Shown in pieces: positions 44,540 to 55,194 of a DNA stretch of 64,000 bases. Within the stretch, counting starts at the first letter, position 1; every line of letters begins with the position of its first letter. The notes below the pieces were generated by a model that had not been told where the DNA came from, did not search any database, and worked only from the letters and a program-made list of their open reading frames with translations. The stretch comes from Rhizomys pruinosus (taxonomy: Eukaryota > Chordata > Mammalia > Rodentia > Spalacidae), in contig VZQC01012376.1 in NCBI GenBank assembly GCA_009823505.1, positions 367,378 to 431,377 of the forward strand, written 5' to 3'. The position numbers and the translations under genes were made by a program.

Positions 44540-44879
44540 AGGAAACTTATAAAAGGACCAAGGAAACTTATAAAAGGAAATGTTTAATTGATCTTACAAT
44601 TGATGGTTCCAGGGAATTAGAGTCCATCGTGGCTAGGAGGCATGGTTGCAGGAGTTGGAGCAGAAAGCCAAGGTTCACATTTTCAAGTGAGCACAGGAAG
44701 CCGAGAGAGCAACTGAAGACTGGGCAGGCTTTTTGAATTCTGTAATCCTGCCCCCAGTGACATACTTCCTCTAGCATGGCCACACCTTCTAAAGACCACC
44801 CCAAACAGCGCCACCAACTGGGAACATAATGTCTAAATACTTGACGCCTATGGAGGACATTCTCATTCAAACCACCACA
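44540..44879 (-). repeat. 5' LTR of the split provirus, one end rearranged
   Basis: Colinear with the 3' LTR from 'ttccagggaattagagtcc' to 'caaaccaccaCA'. Its inner end has lost about 45 bp and instead carries a 22-bp tandem duplication (aaggaaacttataaaaggac-type unit at about 44,537-44,577). Confidence 0.85.
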
Positions 44880-44959
44880 ATATCCATCCCCTTTCTCTTT
44901 TGATTAGTGTGCATTACATATCATTTCCCATTCTTTTGTGTAGTTATAGTTTAGGTTTT

Positions 44960-45180
44960 CTGAATATTTTATTATGTTATTTTATGTGTATGAGTGTATT
45001 GCCTGCATGTATGTAGGTGCATCAATATTGTGCAATGCCACACAGGTCAGAAGAGGGAATTGGATCCCCTGGAACTGGAGTTATAGATGGTTGTTAGCTG
45101 TCATGCTGATGCTGGGACTTGAACCCAGGTCCTCTGCAAGGACAGCTAGTGCTCTTAACTGCTGCTCTATCCCCCCAGAC
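44960..45180 (-). mobile_element. B2/B3-type SINE, older
   Basis: 'tttatgtgtatgagtgtattgcctgcatgtatgtagg' to 'aacccaggtcctctgcaagg...cttaactgctgctctat'. Diverged antisense copy inside the ancient L1. Confidence 0.9.
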
Positions 45181-46165
45181 AGCATATACCTGTATGAAAT
45201 TTTAATTGTATATTGTCAATCTCTGTCTCTTATTGATATTAATTGCATTAATGCAATATTTATATGTTAAGTCTATAATTTTTTTGTTTTCTAGTTCTTA
45301 CTCTGTTCTGCTTTTCCTACCTTTTGGATTCATTGAATATTTTCAGAATTTAAGATTTATGTTTAGTACTTTTTAATACATAGGCTTATAGTTCTTAAGA
45401 TTAAATACACTCAGGACACTCTATTAAGATAATTTTGCCAGTTTGAGCAAACAAAACTTCCTTCTGTGTTTGTGTATCTTCTCTAGTTTATAAAATAGCT
45501 CTTTTAAGAATTTTACATATTTAGAACCACTTCACACAGTGTTACTCTTTTTGCTTCAACCACCAAAAATAATTCAGAAAACCCAAGAAACAGAAAGTCT
45601 ATTGTATTTGCCCGTATTTTCCTTACCATGTACTTACTTCCTACTAGTCTGAGTTTCTTTCCTTTCATGTTTTCTTTCTGTTTAGAGAATCTTAGGACAG
45701 GTTGTTGGCAAATATTCCATTAGCTGAGAATACCTTGGTTTACTCTTTGTTCCTGGATGCGGGATTCTAGAATGACAGTTACTTTTCTTTCAGCAGAATT
45801 TGAAAAAAAGAATCAGTTTTTGTGGCTTCTTCTTCTTGAGGAATCTGAAGTCATTTGAGCAGGGTTTTCTTTGTGAGGGAGACACTGCTCCTTTCCCAAG
45901 ACACTTGAGAGCTGCTTTGTTTTTTCAGAAGTTTAGACTCTGTCTTCTCTGCCATACGTCACTGATAGTTGGGACCCTCATCATGCCTAGCAAGGCCACA
46001 TGTCTAAGCTTCCCACCCACCTGTTGTTGTTCTTAGTGGGAATGGAGATGTGGTTTTTCTTTTCAGTAGTATTTAGCTGAATTGAGGTTTTCATTGTTTT
46101 AAAGTGTGCCCTTTTCCTAGGATTTTTCTTTCTGATTATTTGGCTAAAGAAATCAGGCATTGTTT

Positions 46166-46307
46166 AAGTTTTTAATTTTTCTCAAGTTTATTGACTTGTG
46201 TGGGATGCTGAACCCAAGGGTGGGTTCAGAAAACTCATCACCATGTCACCCCACATGTCTGAAACTCTGACTCAGTCTTCTTTCTTCTCCCTATAGTCCA
46301 TGGTTTT
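46166..46307. other. short unassigned stretch
   Basis: Lies between the last piece of the old L1 and a SINE; nothing recognised. Confidence 0.4.
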
Positions 46308-46645
46308 TGTGTTTGTGTTTGTGTGTGTGCATGTGTGTGTGTGTGTGTGTGTGTGTGTACATATGTGCCCATGTGTGTATGGAGGACAGATCTTGATGTT
46401 GAGTGTCTTCCTCAGTTGCTTTTCCACTTTATATTTTGAGCTGGGGTTCCCTGCTCCTGCTGCACACTGGAGAGGCTGAACTAGCTGGCCAGCAAGCAAG
46501 GAGATCCTCCAGTCTCCACTCCCCATCACCAGGGTTACAGATGTCCATTGCTACACCCAGTTTTTACGTGAATGCTGTGGTTCCAAATTCAGGTCTCCAT
46601 GTTTGTGTAGTAAGCCCCTTACCAACTGAGCCATCTCCTAGCTCC
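46308..46645 (-). mobile_element. B4/ID-B1-type SINE with (TG)n tail
   Basis: The (TG)n at 46,308-46,358 is the antisense 3' tail. Then 'gttgcttttccactttatattttgagctgggg...caccagggttacagatg' and a tRNA-like head 'caggtctccatgtttgtgtagtaagccccttaccaactgagccatctcctagctc'. Confidence 0.75.
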
Positions 46646-46660
46646 TCATTGATTTCAATT

Positions 46661-46910
46661 TTAATTTTATTTATTTTTTTAAATTATTTATTTATTTATT
46701 TATTTTTCATGTGTATGAATGTACTGTCTGCATGCAGGTCTGTGCAACTGTGTCGTGCAATGCCACGAGGTCAGAAGAGGGCATCAGATTCCCCTGGGAC
46801 TGGAGTCAAAGACGGTTCTCAGCTGCCATGTGGGTGCTGGGGATCGAACCTGGGTCCTCTGCAAGAGCAGTTGGTGCTCTTAACCGCTAGGCCATCTCTC
46901 CAGCCCCCCC
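46661..46910 (-). mobile_element. B2/B3-type SINE
   Basis: Full-length antisense copy with target duplication cattgatttcaatt / cattgattttaatt (46,647-46,660 and 46,911-46,924). It lacks the duplicated 'ccaggagaactccag' module present in other copies. Confidence 0.94.
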
Positions 46911-46924
46911 CATTGATTTTAATT

Positions 46925-47869
46925 GTCTGTTCTGTGTTTGTACTTAATAAGAGGAATAAGGGACTCTATGTGTCGTTCACAGAAATTCCCAACGTATCAG
47001 CTGTTTTCTCCAGAAAGTAATTTTACTTAGCCAAATTTGCAAAGGAAAAAATGTCAGGAATTCATGAACTAGTGGGAGGAAATATGGTAGTCAGCCTGTC
47101 AAAGCAGTCTCATTGCAGATGGCTTCTAGAAGTCATCTTCCTAGGCACAGTGGCCTGTCAGTCTCCTTCTTGGTACCATTTTTGTAACAATATTCTCTAA
47201 ATTGAAACAGTGTATACCAGAGGGAGAGTCTGTAGAATCAGGATGTAAACAAAGCTTACAAGGCTCATGTGGCAAAAATCTTGGAAGTCTGGAACTTCTT
47301 GACACTTATAAGATTTATGAAAGCCCATTTCCAAGGTTCTAAAATCAGCAAGGATTGCTGGAAAGAGAAAACTTTCTGAAATTTGAGCTGCCTACACATC
47401 AAGCAGGAAGCTTCAGAAATGCAGTTTTTAATGAGTCATCATTCTTCATCTACACTGGGGTGGGCTTTCTTGGTGGTGTAGCTGGGGTTGAGCTATCCAT
47501 GCTCCTGTAAGTAACTCTTCACAAACAGTTCTGTAAATAACCATAATAAAGCCATTGGTTTGTCAAATTGAACTTTGATAGAATGTCTACTTTGGTTTGT
47601 CGTTAATACTCTACCTGGAGTGAGTAGATGCTTGTTCATGTCTCTTCAGGAAAAGTCAACCAGCACCGCCTCCTGACCTGCTGCCTGTGGGTGGTTGTCA
47701 GGAGCACGAGTTTCCCATAACTCCCTCTGAAATTATAATTGATCAAATGCATTCTTATTTTTTATTTATTTTATTACTTACTAATGTGCATGTGCATATA
47801 GTCCAGCAGAGGACTGTGCCCTTGGGTACATTCCTCAGTGTCATTCACCTGTTTTTTACTTCTTTACGC
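46925..47869. other. unique intergenic sequence, no gene seen
   Basis: No repeat or exon-like frame was recognised. Confidence 0.5.
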
Positions 47870-47877
47870 TACTCTTT

Positions 47878-47963
<86 letters not shown>

Positions 47964-48117
47964 GTTTTCTCTCCTCCATCCTTCCTTTCCTTTCTTTTTC
48001 TTTCTTTCATCCTTTCTCTTTTGGGTCTCTTTATTCCCCTTCCTTCTTTCCTTCCTTCCTTCCTTCCTTCCTTCCTTCCTTCCTTCCTTCCTTCCTTCCT
48101 TCTCTTCTTTCTTTTTT
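47870..48117. repeat. compound pyrimidine microsatellite
   Basis: (TTTC)n 47,876-47,920, (TC)n 47,920-47,948, (TTTC)n to 47,963, mixed pyrimidines, then (TTCC)n 48,041-48,100. About 245 bp almost free of purines on the plus strand. Confidence 0.97.
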
Positions 48118-48325
48118 AGACAGACTCTCTCATGTCTAAACCTGGCCCAGCTGTCAAGGCTGATTGGCCAGTGAGTCCCACAGGTCTTCCTGTCTCCATG
48201 TCTATAGCACATGCCACCAAGGCCAGCTTTTTTTTTTTTTTTTTTTTTGCATGGGCTTAGGGATCAAACTCAGATCTTCATCCTTATAAGGGAAGTTATT
48301 TACCATCTGAGCTGACTCCTAGTCC
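48118..48325 (-). mobile_element. B4/ID-B1-type SINE, with T20 run
   Basis: 'gacagactctctcatgtctaaacctggcccagctg...ccatgtctatagcacatgccaccaaggcc', a T-run at 48,231-48,248, then an ID-like head 'gggatcaaactcagatcttcatcc...taccatctgagctgactcctag'. The pyrimidine microsatellite directly upstream probably grew from its tail. Confidence 0.7.
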
Positions 48326-49643
48326 CAAAAGTGTTTATTTGTCTGTAGAGGTGACCCATTCTTCAGTTGATTTGTAAAAGGCTCATGTCCCCTCAAACTT
48401 AAGACCCTGCTCTATAAATGTCTAAATGTTACCCTTTTCCAGAACACCATCAAAATACTGTCTTTCCTGACCATTTTGTCTTTTCTATATATAGTGTGCT
48501 TGGGCATTTGGCCATTGAGAGGCTCAGATTAATAGTCCCACAAATATCATTGTGGGGATAGTGCCAAGAATGTCTCCTCTACAACACTGCATCTTCTTCT
48601 GGAAGACCCATGGGAGGAATTCCTTCTGGGCCTCATCATTGGAAAAGGCTGAGCTCTGCTTTTCTGCTTACAACTGGCATTCTTTTAAAATTGCTTTTTC
48701 CTATTACAGACAGTTTGCTTCTTATAACTGTGTATTTTACCCTGCCATTGTATTGGCTGTTAGAAAGGCCAGAGTCACATTTCAGAACTGTTGACTGCAG
48801 CAGCACCAGATCTTAGGATCTGTGTGTGATAGATAGCCTGTGAGTTTAGTTTGTTTTTAATTTTTACTCCCACATTTTGTTCTCAGAGTCTCCTTGAACT
48901 CAATAATCCCCTTTACTACCTATTTTATTCCCTTCATATTCTGGGCATTTTATAAGCAGCTTCAATACCTAATGATGAGACAAACATAGACATGAAGACA
49001 GACAGATATACCCTTTCATCTGTGCTGGATCCATTACACCCAAATGTCACAGCTAAAGTATAGTGACCTTGCTGCCCCAAGCCTGCCCATATCCGGTGCC
49101 TTTTTACTGCTATGTATATGTGTGAAGGAAGAATGCTTCTCCCTAGGCTGGAGTTCTGGATTATCCCCTAAATCCCAACTGTTTGTTTTTTTGTTTTGCT
49201 TTGATTTTTGAGGTTGGCAGGGACAGAGGGCAGCTCTTTGAATGAAGATGTAGGTTGCATAATATTGTAGCGATGACTTTTAGAATATGGAGAATATCTG
49301 AACTAATGACTTTCACCTAATCTTGCATCCAAAAATTGACAGTAATGCAAACAAGCTAACTGAGCCACGCGCTCCTTATGTGACCAGAGCATATGACTTT
49401 AATCCCTCAGAACCCCACTTTGCCCTCCACCCAAGATAGTGAATGAATGTGGTGTGTGCTTGTTTAATGCATCAAAGCACTGGCAGCAACATATTCTCAT
49501 TGCAAGCAGCAAGAACAATCAAGAAGCCTGCTTGATATTGTGTGTGTGATGTTCTAGACCTAGGGGTCAAAGGTCAAGAGTCTCTGATAAGGATGGATCC
49601 CAGCTTCTGCTTTCCCAGTTGATGATGGAAACGCGGCTTCGAT
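48326..49643. other. unique intergenic sequence, no gene seen
   Basis: The 80-codon frame at 48,552-48,794 has no recognised domain. No repeats identified. Confidence 0.5.
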
Positions 49644-49660
49644 AAAAGTATGGGAGAGAC

Positions 49661-49910
49661 GGGGCTGGAGAGATGGCCTAGCGGTTAAGAGCGCCGACTG
49701 CTCTTGCAGAGGACCCGGGTTCGATCCCCAGCACCCATATGGCGGCTGAGAACCGTCTGAAGCTCCAATTCCAGGAGAACTCCAGCTCCAGGGGAATCCG
49801 AGACCCTCTTCTGACCTCCGCGGCGTTGCACGACACGGGTGCACAAACTTGCATGCAGACAGTACATTCATACACATACAGAAATAAATAAAAAAAAATT
49901 AATAATAAAA
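49661..49910 (+). mobile_element. B2/B3-type SINE, the youngest-looking copy
   Basis: Perfect 17-bp target duplication aaaagtatgggagagac (49,644-49,660 and 49,911-49,927). Intact A box (tggcctagcgg), B box (gggttcgatcccc) and the CpG-rich tail 'gacctccgcggcgttgcacg' with several CpGs kept. Confidence 0.98.
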
Positions 49911-49927
49911 AAAAGTATGGGAGAGAC

Positions 49928-50454
49928 ATTGGAAGGAACAGTGGTTCTTAGAGTTTCAGTCCACTTTTGGCCATTAATTACCCATTCACTTCTTCAGGTA
50001 TAACTATTCTGTGGCTCAGAAACACCCATAATACATCCTGGAATCTCTTACCTGTCTCTTCCCATTAGTACCACCTGCTTGCTGGGTCTTCACACCAGCA
50101 AAATGCTTACGGTCTCTTCTTTGGAAAATGGATCCTGGATGCCTAAGTGGAAGAGAGAAATCTGTTGCATTTTGGGCCCCTAGATTCCCTATAGCTCAGA
50201 ACTCTCTCTAAGAACCATATTCTGTGTCTTCTTTCTCCCCTTGTTTTTCTGTCCATTCATAGACATTTCAGGGAAAGAGCTGGAATGCTTTTGGGAAAAT
50301 ACAGCTCTTTGCAACAACAGCAGCAGCAGCAACAACAACAGTGTCTCAGATTATGCCTGATTCTGGGGTTTCTTGTTATGTTATAGGCCATGGGCAACTC
50401 ATATGTGTGTGTAGAGGGCAGACCATGACAAGTGGTTTCTTCTATTGCTTTCCA
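49928..50454. other. unique sequence with short (CAG/CAA) tract
   Basis: 50,311-50,340 is a mixed CAG/CAA trinucleotide run. Nothing else is recognised. Confidence 0.6.
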
Positions 50455-50661
50455 TTTTTTTTGCCTTTCAAACAGAGTCTCTCAGTGAACCCAGAAGCTC
50501 ACTATTTCAGTTTGTCCAACTTGCCAGTGAGCTCTTGAGATTTTCCTGGCTGGGGTTACAGGCACTTGCATCCATGCCTACCTTTTTACATGGGTGTTGG
50601 AGATTTGAACTCAGGTCTTCATGGTAAGTCCTTTTAGCCACTGAGCCACCTCACCAGATCT
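50455..50661 (-). mobile_element. B4/ID-B1-type SINE
   Basis: 'ttttttttgcctttcaaacagagtctctcagtg...ggctggggttacaggcacttgcatcc', then head 'ggagatttgaactcaggtcttcatgg...agccactgagccacctcacc'. Antisense. Confidence 0.75.
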
Positions 50662-51321
50662 ACATACACTTTTTACTATTTAGTGTCAATGTTTCTTTCT
50701 CTAGAATGGGCATAACAAAATATTAACTGACTCACAGGGATAAAATGATCTCTGACCCCATTTGTCACCCTTGCCTGTCAGCCTTACCTATGAACCTCAC
50801 CAGAATGTTTACCCTTAAGGAATTCAGGTGAGGATTTAATTAGAAAGTGTGACTAAAACTACTGTGTAAGTTAGTGGAATGTCTGCCTCTTCTCTCAGTT
50901 TTGCTCTGCAAAATGTAAAATAATGGTTATTTAACTACAAAGCACTTACAAAGCATCAGGGAACATGATAAAATGCAGATCCTTAAACCTCACCCCATTC
51001 AAACAGGAGCCTCATGTGGTTCAGCTGCTAAGCCTCTTGCCCAAAGAAGTCCAGGTCACCATCAACACCAAATCAACTATCACACCATGGGGTTCATTAT
51101 GTCATATGATGACAATGTGCCAAGCCCAGAATTATTGTGCTGGTTTCCTGCAAGGTGGCATTTTTGCATAAAATCCAAGCCCTTCTTCACTGAAAACCAA
51201 GGGTATATTCTCAGTTGTACAGCAGCTGTGATCACTTTGGATTCACACTTGAAAACTCCATTATAGAAAACTCATTGGAAAGCAACGCAGTTGAAAATGT
51301 GTTCAACACATTGCAAGGAAA
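50662..51321. other. mostly unique; weak MIR-like piece
   Basis: 50,690-50,760 ('tctctagaatgggcataacaaaatattaactgactcacaggg') resembles an antisense-to-sense MIR 3' portion. Nothing coding is recognised. Confidence 0.4.
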
Positions 51322-51541
51322 TCAACAGCCAGGTATCATGCTTACTGTCCAACTATGGAGAGGAAGCAGTCCAGTACTATGCTTAGAGTCCAACCATGGG
51401 GAAGAAAGTGATAGCCCAGAATTGTGCTCAGTGTCCAACCATGGGGAAGAAATTGATAGCCCAGGATTGTGCTCAGTGTCCAACCACTGAGAGGAATGAG
51501 AAAGCCTAGGGCTGTCCAACCCTAAGGAGGAAACAGTGCCG
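51322..51541 (+). repeat. decaying 45-bp minisatellite (4-5 units)
   Basis: Units at 51,351-51,391, 51,392-51,436, 51,437-51,481 and 51,482-51,516 plus partial units each side. The core is 'gtccaaccatggggaagaa'. The middle two are nearly identical and the outer ones diverged and shortened. As 45 is divisible by 3, one frame reads a 15-residue repeat (SNHGEEIDSPGLCSV). Confidence 0.9.
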
Positions 51542-51589
51542 CCATAAGAATGTGCTATAGTCTGGGTGCCTAGAAAAACAAAAACTTGC

Positions 51590-51780
51590 GGCTGGAGAGA
51601 GAGCACTGGCTGCTCTTCTAGAGGACCTGGGTTCAGTTCCCAACACCTACATGGCCGCTAACAACTGTCATAACTCCAGCTCCAGAGGATCTGACACCCT
51701 CTTCTGTCCTCTGCAGACATGGCATGCACGGTTGTAGTTAAATTCAGGCAAAGGACTCATGGGAATAAAATAAAAGTAAA
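51590..51780 (+). mobile_element. B2-type SINE, older
   Basis: 'ggctggagagagagcactggctgctcttctagagg' (A-box area deleted), 'gggttcagttcccaacacc', 'aactccagctccagaggatctgacacc', A-rich tail. Confidence 0.9.
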
Positions 51781-51822
51781 TCAACAACAGCAATAATTAA
51801 AACAAACAACCCAGCAACTTGA

Positions 51823-52020
51823 GGCTAGAGGGATGGCTCAATGCTCCTACAGAGGACCTGCGTTAGTTTCCAGCACCCATGTCAGGGAGCTCACTGCCAC
51901 CTGTGACTCAAGGTCAGGGGATTTGAAGGTCTATTCTCACCTCTGTGGTCAGCTATACTCACATGCATATTGACAGATATGAATACACATAATTTAAAAT
52001 AAAAATAATGAATCTTTAAA
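51823..52020 (+). mobile_element. B2-type SINE, strongly diverged
   Basis: 'gaggctagagggatggctcaatgc', 'gttagtttccagcacccatg', 'caggggatttgaagg', ending in an A-rich tail. Confidence 0.75.
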
Positions 52021-52099
52021 ACTTGAAAAAAGTAATTTCTACTCAATTCTATAGTCAGGAAGTCAGAGATCAAAATGGTAACAGCGACATTCTTTTCTG

Positions 52100-52340
52100 A
52101 AAGGTGTAAGAGCAATATCAGTTCTAGAACTCTTTCTTGGCTTGTACATGACAGTTAACAGTGTGTGTTAGTGTCCAAATTTCTGTTTATAAGGACACCT
52201 GTTAAATTGGATTAGAGTTCTCTTGATGATGTCATTTTAACCCAGTTATCTGTATTAAGACCCTATCTCTGAACATGGATATATTCTGAGTTATAAGGGA
52301 TGAGGGGTACTGTATATGAATTATAAGGGAACGCAATTCA
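52100..52340 (-). mobile_element. MLT1/MST-type LTR remnant, antisense
   Basis: 'ttataaggacacctgttaaattggattagag', 'gatgatgtcattttaacccagttatctgtattaagaccctatctctgaacatgg' and 'ttctgagttataaggg' are in antisense MaLR order. Confidence 0.75.
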
Positions 52341-52474
52341 TCACACAGTTCAGTCTCAGACAGCTTTTTCAAATTTCATTCAATAAAATGGATATGACTT
52401 ACATATTCTTCAAGATTTTTTTCATCTGTAAAGAAAAACCCAAGACCAACTGCTTAAGAAACAAGAGACTATTT

Positions 52475-52481
52475 TTTAAGA

Positions 52482-52523
<42 letters not shown>

Positions 52524-52700
52524 CTGCATATGATGGTTGTGGTGGCCATAAGAAGGCTTTGGATCCCCAGTGCTGGACTTACAGTTGGTTTTGACACAAC
52601 TGATAGGTGTTCAGTGCTAGGAACTGAACTCTAGTCCTGTGAAAGAACAGCAAGAGAGGAAGGGGCTGAACCACTGGTTCATCTTTTCAGCACCTGGGAC
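52475..52700 (-). mobile_element. B2/B3-type SINE with (TG)n
   Basis: (TG)n at 52,486-52,522, then 'catatgatggttgtggtggcc...agaaggctttggatccccagtgctgg' and the antisense head 'aactgaactctagtcctgtgaaag...gctgaaccactggttcatcttttcag'. Diverged. Confidence 0.65.
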
Positions 52701-52974
52701 ATCTTGCTTCTTCACTGAACAAGAAATATGGGACAGAAATCTAGAGCCAAGGCAGCCCTAGGAGTATCATTCTCAATAACTTTGCCACCTAGGAGATTTG
52801 TTCCTTCAATCATTCTGCCCTACCATCAAGCCAGACATGGATTCCACAAACCTAGGAATCTCTTGTCCATTTTTGGTCATGGAACAGGATTAAGAAAGAA
52901 GATAAAGAAAATGTGCTCATTAGCTCAGCGTTTGAATAAATGTGTGTGCATGTAAATGCTAATATGTACATATA

Positions 52975-53325
52975 TGGCCAGCCCTCTGTGATCCATGAAT
53001 TCTAGATCTGCAGAGTTGATGATACTGTGGACTGAAATATTTTTCATGTGATTACTTTAAACATGTATGGACTTTTCTTGTCATTATTTTTAAACAATAT
53101 AGTATATCAATTATTTATATAGAATTTACACTGAATTGTGTATTGTAAGTAATCTCTAAAAATTTAGTAGTCCATAAAAAGTTGGAGTACACAAGAGCAT
53201 GTGTGTAAGTTATATCCAAATAGTATGACATTTGATAATAAAGTATTGAGCATTTATGGATTTTGGTACCTGACAGGGATTCTAGAGCCAATGGCTCATA
53301 GATTCAGAAGATGGATTGTATATGC
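52975..53325 (-). mobile_element. Tigger/MER2-type DNA transposon remnant, antisense
   Basis: 'ggccagccctctgtgatccatgaattctagatctgcagagttgatgatactgtgg' is the reverse of the 3' end of the copy at 23,130-23,425. It shares the AT-rich middle with 'aatatagtatatcaattatttatatag'. It ends near 'tgacagggattctagagcc'. Confidence 0.65.
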
Positions 53326-53355
53326 ACATAAAAGTATATAGGATGGATATGTGAG

Positions 53356-53357
<2 letters not shown>

Positions 53358-53400
<43 letters not shown>

Positions 53401-53520
53401 CCTGGAAGTATATCTGAGAAACAGGGAAGGGGAGAAGAGGAGAGGAGAGAGAGGTGAGGAGAGGAGGGGAAAAAGGAGGGGGAGGAGAAGGGAGGGAGTG
53501 GAGGGGGAATGAAGGGAAAC
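53358..53520. repeat. (AT)n followed by a purine-rich tract
   Basis: (AT)n 53,358-53,398 and a GGA/GAG-rich tract 53,414-53,520. The Pro/Ser minus-strand frames are artefacts of this composition. Confidence 0.95.
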
Positions 53521-53747
53521 AGCATGATAGACACCGGCAGATGTTAGAAATCAGGAAGATAAGTAAAATAAAAACAGGACTCTGGAGAGAAAGAGAGTTG
53601 GGTCCCAGACTAGAGGGAGAGGGAATCAGTGCTCTTTGTAAAAGACCAAGAGTAAAAATAGAACGTGAAATTAAGAGACAGCCACTCTTGTGTGATCTAT
53701 CCCTTTGCTGGAGTCTGGTGCATATGAGATTGGATGTGCATGCCCAG

Positions 53748-54155
53748 TGTTCTAGTTTGTCTTCCATTGCTGTGACAAAACACTCTGACCAACACCAACT
53801 TGGGGAGGAAAGGGTTTATTTAGCTTACATCTCCTGGGTCACAGTTCATCACTCAGGGAGCCCAAGGCAGGAACTCAGGGCAGGAACCTGGAGGCAGGAG
53901 CTGAAGCACAGACCATGGAGGAATGCTGTTCACTGGCTTGCTTTTCTGGCTCATGCCCAGCCCGCCTTCTTATACCGTACACAACAACCTGCCCAGGGTG
54001 GCACCACTCATTGTGGGCTGGGCTCTCCCACACTGCTCGACAATCAAGACAATACTCCACAGATATGACCACAGGCCAATCCAATGGAGCCAATTCCCCA
54101 ATTGAGGCTCCCTCAACCCAGGTGTGTCAAGTTGACACTAAAGCTATCCAGCACA
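53748..54155 (-). mobile_element. MaLR/ERVL-type solo LTR, antisense, intact ends
   Basis: 408 bp, starts TGttctagtttg and ends ctatccagcaCA, with perfect 5-bp duplications cccag at 53,743-53,747 and 54,156-54,160. This is the best reference copy of this LTR family in the window; contains 'ggggaggaaagggtttattt', 'ggcaggaactcagggcaggaa', 'gtgggctgggctctccc'. Open frames across it (e.g. up to 204 codons from 53,454) are not real. Confidence 0.9.
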
Positions 54156-54160
54156 CCCAG

Positions 54161-54690
54161 GTACAAACAATTAGTCGGCACCAGCCTGGCTGGAGTTGCC
54201 GGCATGAGCTCCAGCCTCCCATCAGCTGTCCTCTAGCCTCCCTCCACGTGAGCTCTGGTTGTGCACATGCTCGCACCACACAGAGGACATGCCCACAATG
54301 CTGAATCTTCTTGGGGTTTATCTCTGGAGTTGCTGCTCCTCACAAGCTGGTGCTAGACCGTAGGAGGCAGAGACACCCACATGCAGCACGGACACTTTCC
54401 CACAATGCATCAGGCTGCGATAAATGAAAAATTATGCCCTGACAGATTTATTTCTTAAAATATCCTCCGAGGACTTTGTGCTGCACCCAGCCTTCTCTGT
54501 AAGAATCATGGTAGCTGCAAATGGGTCTGCTGTGACGTTTCTGTAGAAGCTGAATACAATCATAGCAAAATGTTGACTCATCCTAGAGGCTCCTCTTGAG
54601 CTATCCTTCCAGGACATCTGCCCTCTCTTTACCTTGCACAGAGAATTGGGATCACCCAGAGGGAGTTCTGGGTACTGTAATCTAAAGTCT
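54161..54690. other. unique intergenic sequence, no gene seen
   Basis: No repeat or exon-like frame was recognised. Confidence 0.5.
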
Positions 54691-54704
54691 AAATATGCCA
54701 GATG

Positions 54705-54929
54705 GGGTACTGGAGAGATGGCTCAGCGGTTGAGAGCACTGACTGCTCTTGCAGAGGACCCGGGTTCAATTCCCAGCACCCACCTGGTGGCTAAGAACCG
54801 TCTTTAACTTCAGTTCCAGGGAATCTGACCCCCTCTTCTGAACTCCGCGGCATTGCATCACATGGGTGCACCAACTTACATGCAGACAGTACACTCATAC
54901 ACATAAAAATAATAAATAAATAAACTTTT
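54705..54929 (+). mobile_element. B2/B3-type SINE
   Basis: Target duplication aaatatgccagatg / aaatatgtcagatg (54,691-54,704 and 54,930-54,943). B box gggttcaattccc and tail 'ctccgcggcattgcatcacatggg'. Confidence 0.95.
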
Positions 54930-55194
54930 AAATATGTCAGATGAGGACTACTGAGACAGCCAGCTTGTGGACTAAGCAGCTAAGGGGATTTCAGCCTCAT
55001 CAGAATATAGACTGCCATTGTTGAACTACCCGGGCTGTATCATGGAGGCCAGTGTAGGGGGATCATGGACTTCATTTGGGGGGCCATGGGAAGGAAAGAC
55101 CCTAGTGTGGAGCACAAGGGCAGGATTGATGGTTGTTTGGGTTTGCCAAGGAGGAACCTCTGAGCACTTCCTTAAGGAAGACATGACATCTTTT

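Larger units (their letters stand above)
36407..44879 (-). mobile_element. complete MaLR/ERVL-type provirus, antisense, split by an L1
   Basis: Both outer ends carry the same 5-bp target duplication atatc (36,402-36,406 and 44,880-44,884) with TG...CA termini. Order on the plus strand: 3' LTR, PPT side, internal part, L1 insertion, internal part, primer binding site, 5' LTR. The LTRs are about 85% identical by eye, so the element is old. It lacks a recognisable pol. The L1 and B2 account for about 6.4 kb of its span. Confidence 0.85.
30281..46165 (-). mobile_element. ancient L1 (L1M-type), antisense, split by many later insertions
   Basis: Fragments are colinear with an antisense L1 from 3' UTR into ORF2: 'ctggcaaccattaatc...tctgtgattattttaaag' (30,520), 'gtttggggctattatgaaca' (30,730), 'ctcatcagcaacactgcc' (30,885), 'tcaatcagggaaatgctg' (36,100), 'ccctttctcttttgattagtgt' (44,890), 'ttttggattcattgaatattttcag' (45,330) and 'gttacttttctttcagcagaatttg' (45,778). 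It is broken by a minisatellite, B1s, LTRs, a provirus and B2s. No open frame survives. Confidence 0.8.

Noticed and set aside
46403..47020. 205-codon plus-strand frame as a gene
   Set aside because: It runs through a B4-type SINE and an antisense B2; the peptide is repeat-derived.
47687..48212. 150-codon Ser/Phe/Leu-rich frame and its Lys/Glu-rich opposite frame
   Set aside because: They translate the pyrimidine microsatellites.
49661..49740. tRNA gene
   Set aside because: The A and B boxes belong to the tRNA-derived head of a B2 SINE; no cloverleaf or anticodon arm of a real tRNA is preserved.
53454..54068. 204-codon plus-strand frame as a gene
   Set aside because: It joins a purine-rich simple repeat to an antisense LTR with defined ends and target duplication.
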